From NCBI GenBank assembly GCA_041746975.1, contig JBGTGB010000199.1, positions 1 through 55,377 of the forward strand: a stretch of DNA of 55,377 nt, given 5' to 3'. The position numbers and the translations under genes were made by a program. A model generated the notes under the pieces. It ran no database searches, was not told the DNA's origin, and was given only the letters and a program-made list of their open reading frames with translations. Positions 1 to 8,431 of the stretch are shown here, in pieces. Origin of the DNA: Haliea sp041746975. GTDB lineage: Bacteria; Pseudomonadota; Gammaproteobacteria; Pseudomonadales; Halieaceae. The first letter of the stretch is position 1. Each line of letters opens with the position of its first letter.

Positions 1-1736
1 AGCGCAATGGTGCCGACCAGCTCGCCATGGTCGGCCGGATTGCGCACCTCCTGCAGGGTGCCGCTCAGCTCCGGGCTCAGGGGCAGGGTGCGCAGCCATT
101 GCTTCATTGCCTCGCGGGCGGCGGCCAGGGTCACCGGTTCACTGAGGTCCATGCCGGCGGCGTTGGCGCGCTCGCTGCCGTAAAGGTCGACAGGCAGGGG
201 TATATTGGGGTTGGTCTTGCGGCGCCAGCCGCGGACGGTTTCCACCGGGTCTTCCAGCAGTGCTTCCACCGGGATGTTCTCGTCGACAATGTTGTTGACG
301 AAGGAGCTGTTGGCGCCGTTTTCCAGCAGGCGTCGCACCAGGTAAGCCAGCAGATCGGCGTGCACGCCCACCGGCGCGTACACCCGGCAGGGTACCTTTG
401 CCTCTGCGACGACCTGGTCGTAGAGGGTTTCACCCATGCCGTGCAGGCGCTGGAATTCGTAGCCGCTGCGCGCACTGTCCAGCTCCAGGATGGTGGCAAC
501 GGTGTAGGCGTTGTGGGTGGCGAACTGTGGATACAGGCTGTCACGATAGGCCAGCAGACGCGCAGCGCAGGCCTGGTAGGAGACATCGGTGCCCGCCTTG
601 CGGGTGAACACCGGGTAGCCTGCCAGCCCTTCCACCTGGGCCAGCTTGATTTCCGTATCCCAATAGGCGCCTTTGACCAGACGCACCATCATCCGCCGCC
701 CGACCCGCAGCGTCAGCGCCCGCAGCCACTCGATGACGAACAGGCTACGTTTCTGGTAGGCCTGTACCGCAATGCCAAACCCTTCCCAATCTCCAAGCTC
801 CGGATCGGCAAACACGGCCTCAATAATGTCCAGCGACAGCATCAGCCGGTCCGCTTCCTCGGCGTCGACCGTAAAGCCGATATCGTGGCGTTTCGCCGCC
901 AGCGCCAGTGTTTTCAAACGCGGCACCAGCTCCGCCATGACCCGTTCTCGCTGGGCGAACTCGTAGCGTGGATGAATTGCCGACAGTTTGACCGAGATAC
1001 CCGGGCTGGTTTCCGGGCCGCGCCCGGCCGCGGCTTTGCCGATGGCCTCGATGGCATTCAGGTAGCTATCGAAATAGCGCTGGGCGTCGGGGGCGGTGCA
1101 GGCAGCTTCCCCGAGCATATCGTAGGAATAGCGGTAGCCGCGCTCCTCGGGCTCGCGGGCGCGCTCCAGGGCCCGCTCGATACTGGTGCCCATGACAAAC
1201 TGGGTACCCATGATCTGCATGGCATAGCGCACCGAGGCGCGGATCACCGGCTCCCCCAGCCGCCCCATGGTTTTTTTCAGCAGACCGAACTGGCGCGGGT
1301 TGTCCTCGTCATTGTAGTTAACCACCGTGCCGGTCAGGAGCAGGCCCCAGGCGGAGGCGTTGACGAACAGGGATTCGCTGTTGCCGAGGTGGGAGCTCCA
1401 GTCGCCGTCCGCCAGCTTGTCGCGGATCAGGCGGTCCACCGTGAGACGGTCGGGCACCCGCAGCAGGGCTTCAGCCAGGCACATGAGGACAATGCCCTCC
1501 TCGGTTGAGAGGGCAAACTCCTGCAACAGGGCGTCGACCCCACCCTTGCCGTGCTGGGCCTTGCGGATATTGACCACCAACGTACGGGCGCGCTCCCAGG
1601 CGCGGCTGCGGGCCGCTTGGCTGATGTCCGCGATGGGGAGCAGGTGCTCCAGCACCTCGGCCTCGTCCCGGCGGTAGAAATCCTCCATTTGCTGGCGGAT
1701 GGGGTCGTCATTGGTGAGTAAGACAGTGAACAGCAC
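1..1736 (-). CDS. putA: PutA, bifunctional proline dehydrogenase / P5C dehydrogenase, N-terminal part (runs off window)
   Basis: Oxidises proline to P5C with FAD and then, in the missing C-terminal half, P5C to glutamate with NAD+. About 578 residues are visible: the helical and FAD-binding proline dehydrogenase barrel with recognisable stretches GFTVDAEEADRLM, KGAYWDTEIKLAQ, RLHGMGE and APVGVHADLLAYLVRRLLE. The reading frame is still open at base 1, just where the aldehyde dehydrogenase linker begins (VRNPADHGELVG). It starts directly at the catalytic part without a ribbon-helix-helix DNA-binding domain, so it is the short, non-regulatory PutA type. I chose GTG at 1736 because CTGGAGC lies 8 nt upstream; ATG at 1688 is the alternative. 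Its likely regulator, an Lrp-type gene, is now 20 kb away at 21778. Confidence 0.93.
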   Translation of the reverse strand, partial: MLFTVLLTNDDPIRQQMEDFYRRDEAEVLEHLLPIADISQAARSRAWERARTLVVNIRKAQHGKGGVDALLQEFALSTEEGIVLMCLAEALLRVPDRLTVDRLIRDKLADGDWSSHLGNSESLFVNASAWGLLLTGTVVNYNDEDNPRQFGLLKKTMGRLGEPVIRASVRYAMQIMGTQFVMGTSIERALERAREPEERGYRYSYDMLGEAACTAPDAQRYFDSYLNAIEAIGKAAAGRGPETSPGISVKLSAIHPRYEFAQRERVMAELVPRLKTLALAAKRHDIGFTVDAEEADRLMLSLDIIEAVFADPELGDWEGFGIAVQAYQKRSLFVIEWLRALTLRVGRRMMVRLVKGAYWDTEIKLAQVEGLAGYPVFTRKAGTDVSYQACAARLLAYRDSLYPQFATHNAYTVATILELDSARSGYEFQRLHGMGETLYDQVVAEAKVPCRVYAPVGVHADLLAYLVRRLLENGANSSFVNNIVDENIPVEALLEDPVETVRGWRRKTNPNIPLPVDLYGSERANAAGMDLSEPVTLAAAREAMKQWLRTLPLSPELSGTLQEVRNPADHGELVGTIA

Positions 1737-2100
1737 AGCGCCGGCTCCAGCTCCGAAAGTTCAGGTATTGTAGTCAGCGGGGCACAGAATGAGATGTTTC
1801 TTTTCCGCCGGCTTATGCATAATATTCCGCCATTTTATCTATTGGCAGAATAAAATATGGGCTTTAATCCCTCTGGAAAGCAGGTAAGCGTTGCATATAT
1901 GATTTGTCCGCGGTCGCCCGGACCCACACTCGCGTATTGATTGAGGTTATCACGCAGGAACAGGGTCTACCCTTGCAGGCTTGAAGCCGGAGCCTGAAAA
2001 TCACAATCCATGCATGTCCGTATCGTGCTTTTCTGAAGCCCCGCCACTGCAGAAAGGGTATTTTGGCGCGACACAACATGGATAGTGAGGGTTTTGCGAC
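1737..2100. other. Intergenic region upstream of putA and of the EthD gene
   Basis: No convincing gene. It must hold the divergent promoters for putA (minus) and the EthD-like gene (plus). The part at 1795-1860 is clearly AT-richer than its surroundings and carries palindromes (separate entry). A 71-codon minus-strand frame at 1864-2079 has no recognisable protein features. Confidence 0.6.
1813..1856. promoter_or_regulatory. Candidate operator: two AT-rich palindromes upstream of putA
   Basis: A perfect TTATGCATAA palindrome (1813-1822) is followed by the inverted repeat ATTTTAT (1832-1838) / ATAAAAT (1850-1856) with an 11-nt spacer. AT-rich dyads of this sort upstream of putA are typical Lrp/AsnC binding sites, and an Lrp-family gene exists at 21778. 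Assignment to that regulator is inference. Confidence 0.4.
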
Positions 2101-2415
2101 ATGATCAGACTAACAGTACTCTACAACCTGCCGGCTGGGGCTAGCGAGAGCGAATTCCTGGCATGGCGAAGGTCCAGCCATGCCGACTATGTCAAAAGCA
2201 TGCCGGGCGTCGTCCGCAGTGACTTTGCCCGCGTTCGTGACATCTCTCCCAATGGTGCCGTGCCGGCCTACCGCTTCCAGACCACGGTGGACTGGCCGGA
2301 TTATGAAAGCTATGCCGCTGCTTTTCTCAATGAACAGGCCCAAGCTGATCTGGAGGAAAACCAGAATCGCATTGGAGAGCAGGTTTTTATCGTTTCAGAG
2401 ATTTTGAGCAGTTAA
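2101..2415 (+). CDS. EthD-like small dimeric alpha/beta-barrel protein
   Basis: A 104-residue protein that resembles the EthD / dimeric alpha-beta barrel group: it opens with a strand and loop (MIRLTVLYNLPAG), continues with WRRSSHADYVKSMPGV, where the family has its helix and conserved His, and ends with a strand (VFIVSEIL). EthD-type proteins are small accessory or catalytic partners in catabolism of organic compounds; the substrate cannot be told from sequence. GTGAGGG lies about 10 nt before the ATG. It stands alone on the plus strand and converges 3 nt from the end of the secreted-protein gene. Its place at the edge of the catabolic block suggests a role there, but that is inference. Confidence 0.7.
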   Translation: MIRLTVLYNLPAGASESEFLAWRRSSHADYVKSMPGVVRSDFARVRDISPNGAVPAYRFQTTVDWPDYESYAAAFLNEQAQADLEENQNRIGEQVFIVSEILSS

Positions 2416-2418
2416 TCG

Positions 2419-3441
2419 CTACCAGTGATCCTGCAGCGTTGGCCAGACTTCCATCTGCCCCGGTGCTGTCTTCCGTGTCCACAGATAGACTGCTGGTTTG
2501 GCGGGGTCCGGGCACGCCGCTGTATCAGGGCTTCCTGAAGTTCTTGTCGGCAATTCCGTGGCGAAGGAATTGGCCGCAAGCTGTTCTACTCCCTCGCTCA
2601 CGTTGTGATCCACGTAGTTCACCTGGGAAATGAAAAACACATAGGGTTGACCTGGCTCGAGGAGCCCTCCGGGCATGACTACGGAGGTTTCCTCGTAACT
2701 GATGAAGTCGTCGTCAGTGCCGGGGGCACCACCAGTGAACACGACTTTCCCGCGGCAATCCGAGACCAGCACAAAGACCAAATCGGTCCAGATTGATCCC
2801 TCCAGCGGTGCCCCCCCGATGAAAGGGTCCCATTCGATCGTGATCGGTGCCAGGGGATCGATGGCGTGATGGTCGGTGATTTGGGCATCGTGCTGGAACA
2901 GGCGGATTGTGCTGGGCTCGGGAATGTCTGTGCTGCCACCGGGGCCGCCGATCCGAATCGGTGCCAGCACATCGACCCGATCCGGATAGCGAATATGCCA
3001 GCGAAACCGGGTGTCGGCGGGCCACACGCTTTCCAGCGCCTCGAGCGTGTCAAAGGAGCGGGTCTGGCGCGGGTAGAAATAGCCATTGGTAAAGGCGAGC
3101 TTGTCATTGCCTGTGTAGGAAGTAATGGGCTGTTCCTCGCCGTCGACGTAGAGCTCAACAACGATGCCGTCGAGGTCACTGCGGTCGGTAAAAGCCACCT
3201 CCGCAAGAAAGTGAACATCAGTCAAGGTCAGTGCGCCATGGTGTTCCTGTTGATAGGTGACATATTTCTCAACCCAGGTGATGTCCGGCCCCGGACCGGG
3301 CTCAGCCTGAACTCTGGTCAGGGACGCAATCTGCCAGGTGCAGCCAAGTATCAGAATGGGTAGCCACCCCGGATGCCACCGTTGGGAGGGAGCCTGGCTG
3401 CCAGGCTTCATTTGCCAGCCACTCGAGTTAAAGATTGTCAT
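2419..3441 (-). CDS. Predicted secreted protein of unknown function (340 aa)
   Basis: I do not recognise this protein. The N-terminus carries a hydrophobic stretch (WLPILILGC) followed by a possible cleavage site after RVQA near residue 46, so it is probably exported; a cysteine in the hydrophobic segment makes a lipoprotein conceivable. The mature part is rich in Asp, Gly, Pro and aromatic residues and looks beta-rich, like an extracellular sandwich domain. The ATG at 3441 overlaps the stop of the upstream amidohydrolase gene and has AAGGAG 9 nt before it; ATG at 3411 is an alternative. It is the last gene of a three-gene minus-strand set: NicX-like enzyme, amidohydrolase, this protein. A periplasmic or surface role linked to that pair is inference. 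Confidence 0.6.
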   Translation of the reverse strand: MTIFNSSGWQMKPGSQAPSQRWHPGWLPILILGCTWQIASLTRVQAEPGPGPDITWVEKYVTYQQEHHGALTLTDVHFLAEVAFTDRSDLDGIVVELYVDGEEQPITSYTGNDKLAFTNGYFYPRQTRSFDTLEALESVWPADTRFRWHIRYPDRVDVLAPIRIGGPGGSTDIPEPSTIRLFQHDAQITDHHAIDPLAPITIEWDPFIGGAPLEGSIWTDLVFVLVSDCRGKVVFTGGAPGTDDDFISYEETSVVMPGGLLEPGQPYVFFISQVNYVDHNVSEGVEQLAANSFATELPTRTSGSPDTAACPDPAKPAVYLWTRKTAPGQMEVWPTLQDHW

Positions 3442-4663
3442 GGATGATTTCTCCTTCTTTCATGACCATGCGGATGCCCGGTCGCTCGCGGTACAGGACC
3501 GCCAGGTTTTCCAGCGGGTTTTCATCCACCACCAGGAGGTCCGCAATCGCGCCCCCGGCGATACAGCCGAGCAGTCCCTGCCTTTGCACGATCTCTGCAT
3601 TGATCGCCGTGGCTGAATGAAGAATCTGGAAGGGGGTTTCCACCTCGGCGCGCATCCGGAACTCCTGGGATTGAAAACGGTGCATGCTCCCAAAAAGATC
3701 TGTGCCAAAACCGAGCTTGACGCCTTCACGGCGGCAAGTCTCTATGGCTTCGAGCCCCGCGCGCTTGAATTCTGCCAAGCCGCCCATTTCCGCCGCGGAA
3801 GCACCCAGTTCCGCCTCGTTTCCCTCCAGTGGGTCGTAAGTAATCAGGGTCGGAACAACGTAGGCACCGGCTTCCGCCACCAGCCTGGCGCTGGCTGCAT
3901 CAATCAGGTTGCCATGCTCAATGGAACGCACTCCACAGCGAACCGCCCGGGCGATCGTATCCGCGCCATAGGCGTGCGCCATGACATAGCCTCGCCATCG
4001 ATTCGCTTCCGCCACGATGGCCGTTATCTCGGCTTCCGTATACTGACTCATCCAGATCGGATCCGAAGGGGACGCCAATCCCCCCGACGCCATGATCTTT
4101 ATCTGATGAGCGCCGCGGCGCATGATTTCTCGCGCGGCGACGGTAACCGCTTCGACGCCGTCGACGACCTGTACCAGACTGCCACCCATTGATGCGCAGT
4201 GGCAGGCTTCGGCATGTGAGGGCCGCACGTCACCATGGCCTCCGGTCTGGCTTAGTGCCTTGCCGCCGAAGAACAAGCGGGGGCCAATGAACTCCCGGCT
4301 CTCTATGGCACGCCAGAGACCATAGTCGGCACCTGCGGCATCGCGTACAGAGGTAAACCCACGGCCCAGGGCAGCCTGCAGAATATTGCGAGCGCCGTGG
4401 GCAAGGTAGGTCAGTGGCAGCTCTTCGACCATCGGAAAACTGTCGACTGCGGCATAGGCATGGAAATGCGCGTCGATCAGACCGGGCATCAGGGTCTTGC
4501 CACGCAGATCAATATCCCGGTCGGGGTGTTCGTCCCAGGGCTCTTTGGAGAAGTGCACGATCTTGCCGTCCCTGACCCCGACCTGGTGATCTGCGTAAAG
4601 AGTTTCCCTGTGGCCATCGAAGATCAGGGCGTTGCGGAACAGTATGCTGGGGTTGGCGGCCAT
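3428..4663 (-). CDS. Amidohydrolase-family metal-dependent hydrolase (imidazolonepropionase/dipeptidase-like)
   Basis: A cytoplasmic 411-residue member of the amidohydrolase superfamily (no signal peptide). All expected metal and catalytic positions are visible: HxH at 66-68 (DAHFHAY), the carboxylatable lysine in IKIMASGG, histidines in MAHAYG and IEHG, and the aspartate in FGTD. Family members with this pattern hydrolyse cyclic amides, N-acyl amino acids or dipeptides, usually with a dinuclear or mononuclear zinc site. It lies 2 nt downstream of a NicX-like gene, so the two are almost certainly one transcript. Hydrolysis of the product of that enzyme is a reasonable inference, but the substrate is unknown. 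Confidence 0.85.
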   Translation of the reverse strand: MAANPSILFRNALIFDGHRETLYADHQVGVRDGKIVHFSKEPWDEHPDRDIDLRGKTLMPGLIDAHFHAYAAVDSFPMVEELPLTYLAHGARNILQAALGRGFTSVRDAAGADYGLWRAIESREFIGPRLFFGGKALSQTGGHGDVRPSHAEACHCASMGGSLVQVVDGVEAVTVAAREIMRRGAHQIKIMASGGLASPSDPIWMSQYTEAEITAIVAEANRWRGYVMAHAYGADTIARAVRCGVRSIEHGNLIDAASARLVAEAGAYVVPTLITYDPLEGNEAELGASAAEMGGLAEFKRAGLEAIETCRREGVKLGFGTDLFGSMHRFQSQEFRMRAEVETPFQILHSATAINAEIVQRQGLLGCIAGGAIADLLVVDENPLENLAVLYRERPGIRMVMKEGEIIHDNL

Positions 4664-4665
4664 CG

Positions 4666-5781
4666 TCAGACGCCTTCCGCCGAAGGCTTGGCGTACTGAC
4701 TGCCGTATTGAAATGTCGGCAGGGCACCCTTGTCACAGATCACCCGGCCATCCAGCCAAATGGTTGGGCGCATCAGTACGACATCCCAGTGCACCGTGGA
4801 TTTGACCGGCTCCAGCCCGGCACCGGACCACATGCGGGTGAGCAGGCTGCTGTCGCCAATGCCGAGAACTACTGTGCCGCGAATCTTCTCGAATTCGGGG
4901 TGTTCGGTCAGTCGCGCGCGCGGATTCAAGCCGAGATTGAAATGTACAGGCCCGTGTTTGCCACTGTCGTCAGGCAGGGAATCCAGCCACGCCGAAAGCC
5001 GACTGGCACATAACCGGTCCGTACCTCCAATATCCACGATTTTGCCCTTTTCGAAGGTCAGGAACACCGTGCCGGTGAGCACCTCGTGAACATCAGCGTA
5101 GAGGACGAACCCGTCGACGGCCAGTACGCCGTCGCCTGCGTATTTCGGCAACACCAGCCCCGGGGCAGCGGGCGGCAATGCGGACCAGGCGGACACTTTT
5201 TCACCCGTGTCCGGGTTCCACAGATATTCGTGGGAAGCTATGGCCTCCAGGCCGTCGATCTGCAAGCGGAAATCGGTACCTTCCTCTGAACTGATATGCA
5301 ACTCGGCAGCCCGCTCGAACATGCCTGCATAGTGGATCGCTTCGTGACGGAGCTGTGCGAGATCGACATCCAACATCGTGCGAATAAGCGAATCTTCCAG
5401 GTGATAGCCGCCGGTGCCATCTCCAGGGGACAGAACCTGGGCGCCGCGCTCAATAGCCTCCGCCATGAAGTCGGCATAGCCAACGGCCAGGTCGATGATC
5501 AGATCGGCGCTGCCCGCTGCAGCTATCAGCATCGGGTTCCACTGGAAGCCAGGTTGATCCGCGGGGGGGGGCGCTTGCGGGTTTTCGGATACCGAGACTA
5601 CCGCGCCCCTTGCCATGGCCATGCCCATGAAGACGGTCACCACATGCCTCGGGGTTCTTGAGTCGGTGACGATCAGGACCCGGGTATCCGCTTGCAGATT
5701 GCATAAGTCACGGTAGATTTTGTCGACAACGACGATGAACTCGGGCTTGAGACTGGTGCTGGTTTCCGGGGCAGTTAACAT
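4666..5781 (-). CDS. NicX / aminopeptidase-T-like metalloenzyme, paralogue 1
   Basis: A 371-residue member of the COG2309-type family that holds both M29 aminopeptidases and the Fe(II) enzyme NicX (2,5-dihydroxypyridine dioxygenase). Numbered from the start chosen here, the C-terminal half has GPVHFNLGLNP (His280) and STVHWD (His331, Asp333). The spacing of about 51 plus 2 residues closely matches the His265/His318/Asp320 iron ligands I recall for NicX, whereas M29 peptidases use a different, Glu-rich two-metal set. A longer frame reaches 5943, but homology to its two paralogues and a GAGG 5 nt upstream support ATG at 5781. Next to an amidohydrolase gene (2-nt gap). A ring-opening dioxygenase followed by amide hydrolysis is a plausible but unproven logic. 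Confidence 0.78.
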   Translation of the reverse strand: MLTAPETSTSLKPEFIVVVDKIYRDLCNLQADTRVLIVTDSRTPRHVVTVFMGMAMARGAVVSVSENPQAPPPADQPGFQWNPMLIAAAGSADLIIDLAVGYADFMAEAIERGAQVLSPGDGTGGYHLEDSLIRTMLDVDLAQLRHEAIHYAGMFERAAELHISSEEGTDFRLQIDGLEAIASHEYLWNPDTGEKVSAWSALPPAAPGLVLPKYAGDGVLAVDGFVLYADVHEVLTGTVFLTFEKGKIVDIGGTDRLCASRLSAWLDSLPDDSGKHGPVHFNLGLNPRARLTEHPEFEKIRGTVVLGIGDSSLLTRMWSGAGLEPVKSTVHWDVVLMRPTIWLDGRVICDKGALPTFQYGSQYAKPSAEGV

Positions 5782-5965
5782 GGTGGCCTCATAGTGTTTC
5801 CATGTGACAGTCAGCGTGCGTCGCCAGGACTCTGACTCGGAGAAGCCTAACCTTACGCGCCCTGCCGGGAAATCATGAATGCCGGATGCTCGTATCAGGA
5901 TTTTCTGATGCCACGGTCCTGTTGTCTGTTTATCATGCTGCATTCAGAAGCGCAGGAAGTCGAGC

Positions 5966-7147
5966 ATGCCGGGCCATATCATCGCTATCGTCATCGCTGG
6001 AATGATCGTGAATGTCTATATCCCCATTGCACCGTCCCTGCTGGGAGCCATGGTGGATTACCAGGGGATCGACAGTGATGTGGCGGGACGCTTGATATCC
6101 TATAACTTCTGGGGAGCCACCGTCTCGACCGTACTGGCAATATTCATCTTGCCGCGCCCAGGGTGGAATATTCGCCTGACCATGCTGTTCTCCCTTGCGC
6201 TGGTCACGATCACCAGTCCGGCTGCGGTCTGGGCCGCCAACGACATCAGCTTGCTGGCGATCATCCGTTTCATTAACGGCTTTGGCGCCGGGCTGGGTTT
6301 TACCGTTGCGGCCGTAGCCGTTGTGGGTTCACCCAACGTGGAGCGTGCCTATGCCTTTCTGTATGGCAACCCCTATCTGATCGGTGGGCTCGGGCTGGCC
6401 CTGCTGCCCCATGTATACAGTACGGTAGGTATTGAAGGGGCGCTGCTAGGTATGGGCGCATTGAACCTGGCTGCCTTTGCCCTGGTTCCCTATTTCCCAA
6501 AAGCCCTTGTACCCCACCAGGACGGGACCCATGACCCCCTGTTGAATGTGGTGGGCCGCGGGGGAAGGCAGCGGTTGGTTCTGGGCGCCCTGCTTCTGGT
6601 CACTTTTTTTCTGCATTACGTCTTCAATTCAGGGATATGGACCTACTTTGAGCGCATCGGTGTATCTTTTGGCATGAGCGCCCTGGAAAGCGGCTCGATC
6701 CTGGGTCCAAGCATGGCTGCCGGCTTGCTGGGCATGTTTTTGGCATCGATGTTGGGGAATCGCTACAGTGCATTTTGGATGATGTTCGTGGGAACCGTCG
6801 CTATCCTGCTCAGTACCCTTTATTTGCTCCTGCAGCCCACCGGGGTGGCTTTTGGCCTGAGCACCGCCCTGTTCAGCGCCAGCATTCCCTTTGTGACCCC
6901 GTACTTTGTTGCTGAGCTGTCGCGCATAGTGCCTCGGGGTCTTGGCGTACTGGCCGCCAATATTGTCACCATTACGGGATTTTCAACCGGGCCCTTCCTG
7001 GTCTCGCTGCTGGTCCGCGACAACGATTTCATACCATCGGTGGCGCTGACCGCCGTGGGATTTGTCGTGGTATTGCTGTTGTTGCTGCTGTTTGCCGGTT
7101 TATCCCGTCGGCAGCCCCCTGCAGTAGCGGCCACCTCTGCGCCTTGA
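5966..7147 (+). CDS. MFS transporter, 12 predicted membrane helices
   Basis: A 393-residue, very hydrophobic protein with the two-times-six helix layout of the major facilitator superfamily and a central cytoplasmic loop (around residues 180-205, charged, PHQDGTHDP). It resembles the CynX/NNP-like side of the family only loosely; substrate unknown. AGGA lies a few bases before the ATG. It is divergent from NicX-like paralogue 1 and convergent, with no gap, with NicX-like paralogue 2, so it sits inside the catabolic block. The simplest inference is that it carries the substrate, or a product, of the neighbouring enzymes across the inner membrane. Confidence 0.85.
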   Translation: MPGHIIAIVIAGMIVNVYIPIAPSLLGAMVDYQGIDSDVAGRLISYNFWGATVSTVLAIFILPRPGWNIRLTMLFSLALVTITSPAAVWAANDISLLAIIRFINGFGAGLGFTVAAVAVVGSPNVERAYAFLYGNPYLIGGLGLALLPHVYSTVGIEGALLGMGALNLAAFALVPYFPKALVPHQDGTHDPLLNVVGRGGRQRLVLGALLLVTFFLHYVFNSGIWTYFERIGVSFGMSALESGSILGPSMAAGLLGMFLASMLGNRYSAFWMMFVGTVAILLSTLYLLLQPTGVAFGLSTALFSASIPFVTPYFVAELSRIVPRGLGVLAANIVTITGFSTGPFLVSLLVRDNDFIPSVALTAVGFVVVLLLLLLFAGLSRRQPPAVAATSAP

Positions 7148-8236
7148 TCAGTTTCCGGGCAGGCACACAACCCCTTCCTCTATGATGGCGACCCCGTCGA
7201 TACTGACGGTGGGGCGCAAGGCCTGGACATCCCAGTGCACGCTGGAGGTCGAGACCGCGAAATCCGCGCCTACCAGCGGTGCCAGCATGCTGTTGTCACC
7301 CATGCCGAAAACCATGCTGCCGCGCACCCGTTCCCATTCGAGGTGTTCGGTCAGGCGAGCGTGCTGACTCAAGCCCAGGTTGGCGTGAATCGGACCATTG
7401 CGACAGCCCGGGTCCTGGAGGGAGGCGAGCCAGTGCCGAAGGCGATGGGCGACATGACGGTCTCCCCGGATATCCACAATCTGCCCGTCCTCGATGCTGA
7501 GAATCACCGGGTCTGCGGGTACCACGTGCACGTTCTCGTACAGGAGCAGGCCATCCAGGGCGAGGGTGCCGTTGCCCCGGCCCTTCGGTATCACCACTCC
7601 GGGGGTGGCACCCGGCGTAAACTGGTAGTTTGATACCCAGTCACCGCTCGCTTCATCCCACAGGAATCCATCGAATGAATCTCCTTTCAGATCCGCTATA
7701 TCGACCTCGAAGTCGGACCCCTCGAGGGAGCTTACGCGCAGCGTCCTGCCCGCTGAAAACAACTCCGCGACTTGTAGGGCCTCGCGGCGAATACGCAGGG
7801 GATCGTCCAGCAGCAAACAGCGGATCAAGGAATCATCCAGGTGAGGAGCACCTGTTGCGTCTCCCGGTCCGATGATGCGGGTGCGGCCACGTTGAAGAAT
7901 CTCTACGATAAAGGCAGCGTAACCCACCGCCATGTCGACAATCAGATCAACTTCGCTTGCCGCTGCCTTGACGGCAGTCGCAATCAGTGGCGGCCAGGTG
8001 AAGCCGGGCTGATAGGCCGGATGGGGCCCCATCGGCAGCCGCATCTCCAGCACTTCGGCATCCAGCAACATGGCGACGCCCGAGAATGCGCTGACAATGT
8101 GCTGGGGCGTACGTGAGTCACTGAGCAGCAGCAGCCGCCAGCCTGGCTGCAGGTTACACTGGTGGCGGTAGATGAAATGGACAGCCTTCAGCAGTTCGGG
8201 CCTTAGCGTCACGCTGATATCGGCGTAGTCTGCCAT
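7148..8236 (-). CDS. NicX / aminopeptidase-T-like metalloenzyme, paralogue 2
   Basis: A 362-residue paralogue of the proteins at 4666 and 13557, sharing the opening pattern LRPEL...IYRHQCNLQ...LLSDSRTP, the central VDLIVDMAVGYA and GPGDATGAPHLDDSLIR, and the C-terminal metal triad: GPIHANLG (His284) and SVHWD (His334, Asp336). It should be a mononuclear Fe(II) enzyme of the NicX type or a related hydrolase. The frame is open up to an ATG at 8299, but the two paralogues begin at the equivalent of 8236, so I use that; the ribosome site is weak for either choice. The stop abuts the MFS stop. It is divergent from a TonB receptor across 195 nt, suggesting shared regulation with outer-membrane uptake. 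Confidence 0.78.
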   Translation of the reverse strand: MADYADISVTLRPELLKAVHFIYRHQCNLQPGWRLLLLSDSRTPQHIVSAFSGVAMLLDAEVLEMRLPMGPHPAYQPGFTWPPLIATAVKAAASEVDLIVDMAVGYAAFIVEILQRGRTRIIGPGDATGAPHLDDSLIRCLLLDDPLRIRREALQVAELFSAGRTLRVSSLEGSDFEVDIADLKGDSFDGFLWDEASGDWVSNYQFTPGATPGVVIPKGRGNGTLALDGLLLYENVHVVPADPVILSIEDGQIVDIRGDRHVAHRLRHWLASLQDPGCRNGPIHANLGLSQHARLTEHLEWERVRGSMVFGMGDNSMLAPLVGADFAVSTSSVHWDVQALRPTVSIDGVAIIEEGVVCLPGN

Positions 8237-8431
8237 AGAGGCGGTTCCCGTGGTCTGTTGGATACTCGTCGGCCAATATACTGTCATGAGCGGCGTCATC
8301 GATCCTATCAGGATTCCGAGATGTCAGCTTGGACAAAAACTGATTTACCCCGCACTGCTGCCAAGCTTAACTTAGCCTCATGAGGCAAACATGTTGTTGA
8401 GCAATTCGTTTCTCCAGAGGGGTAAACAAGG

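Noticed and set aside
27..1508. 493-codon plus-strand open frame at the left edge
   Set aside because: It runs antisense to putA; the minus-strand translation has all proline dehydrogenase motifs and the plus-strand product has none of any family.
1864..2079. 71-codon minus-strand frame upstream of putA
   Set aside because: Basic, cysteine-scattered sequence with no ribosome site or family features, in a region that must hold two promoters.
4666..5943. Longer 425-residue form of NicX-like paralogue 1
   Set aside because: The extra 54 residues have no counterpart in the two paralogues, and the internal ATG at 5781 has a good ribosome site.
4666..8236. The two NicX-like genes as classical M29 leucyl aminopeptidases
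   Set aside because: The His ... His-x-Asp spacing fits NicX rather than the Glu-rich two-metal site of M29 peptidases, though distant homology to that family is real.
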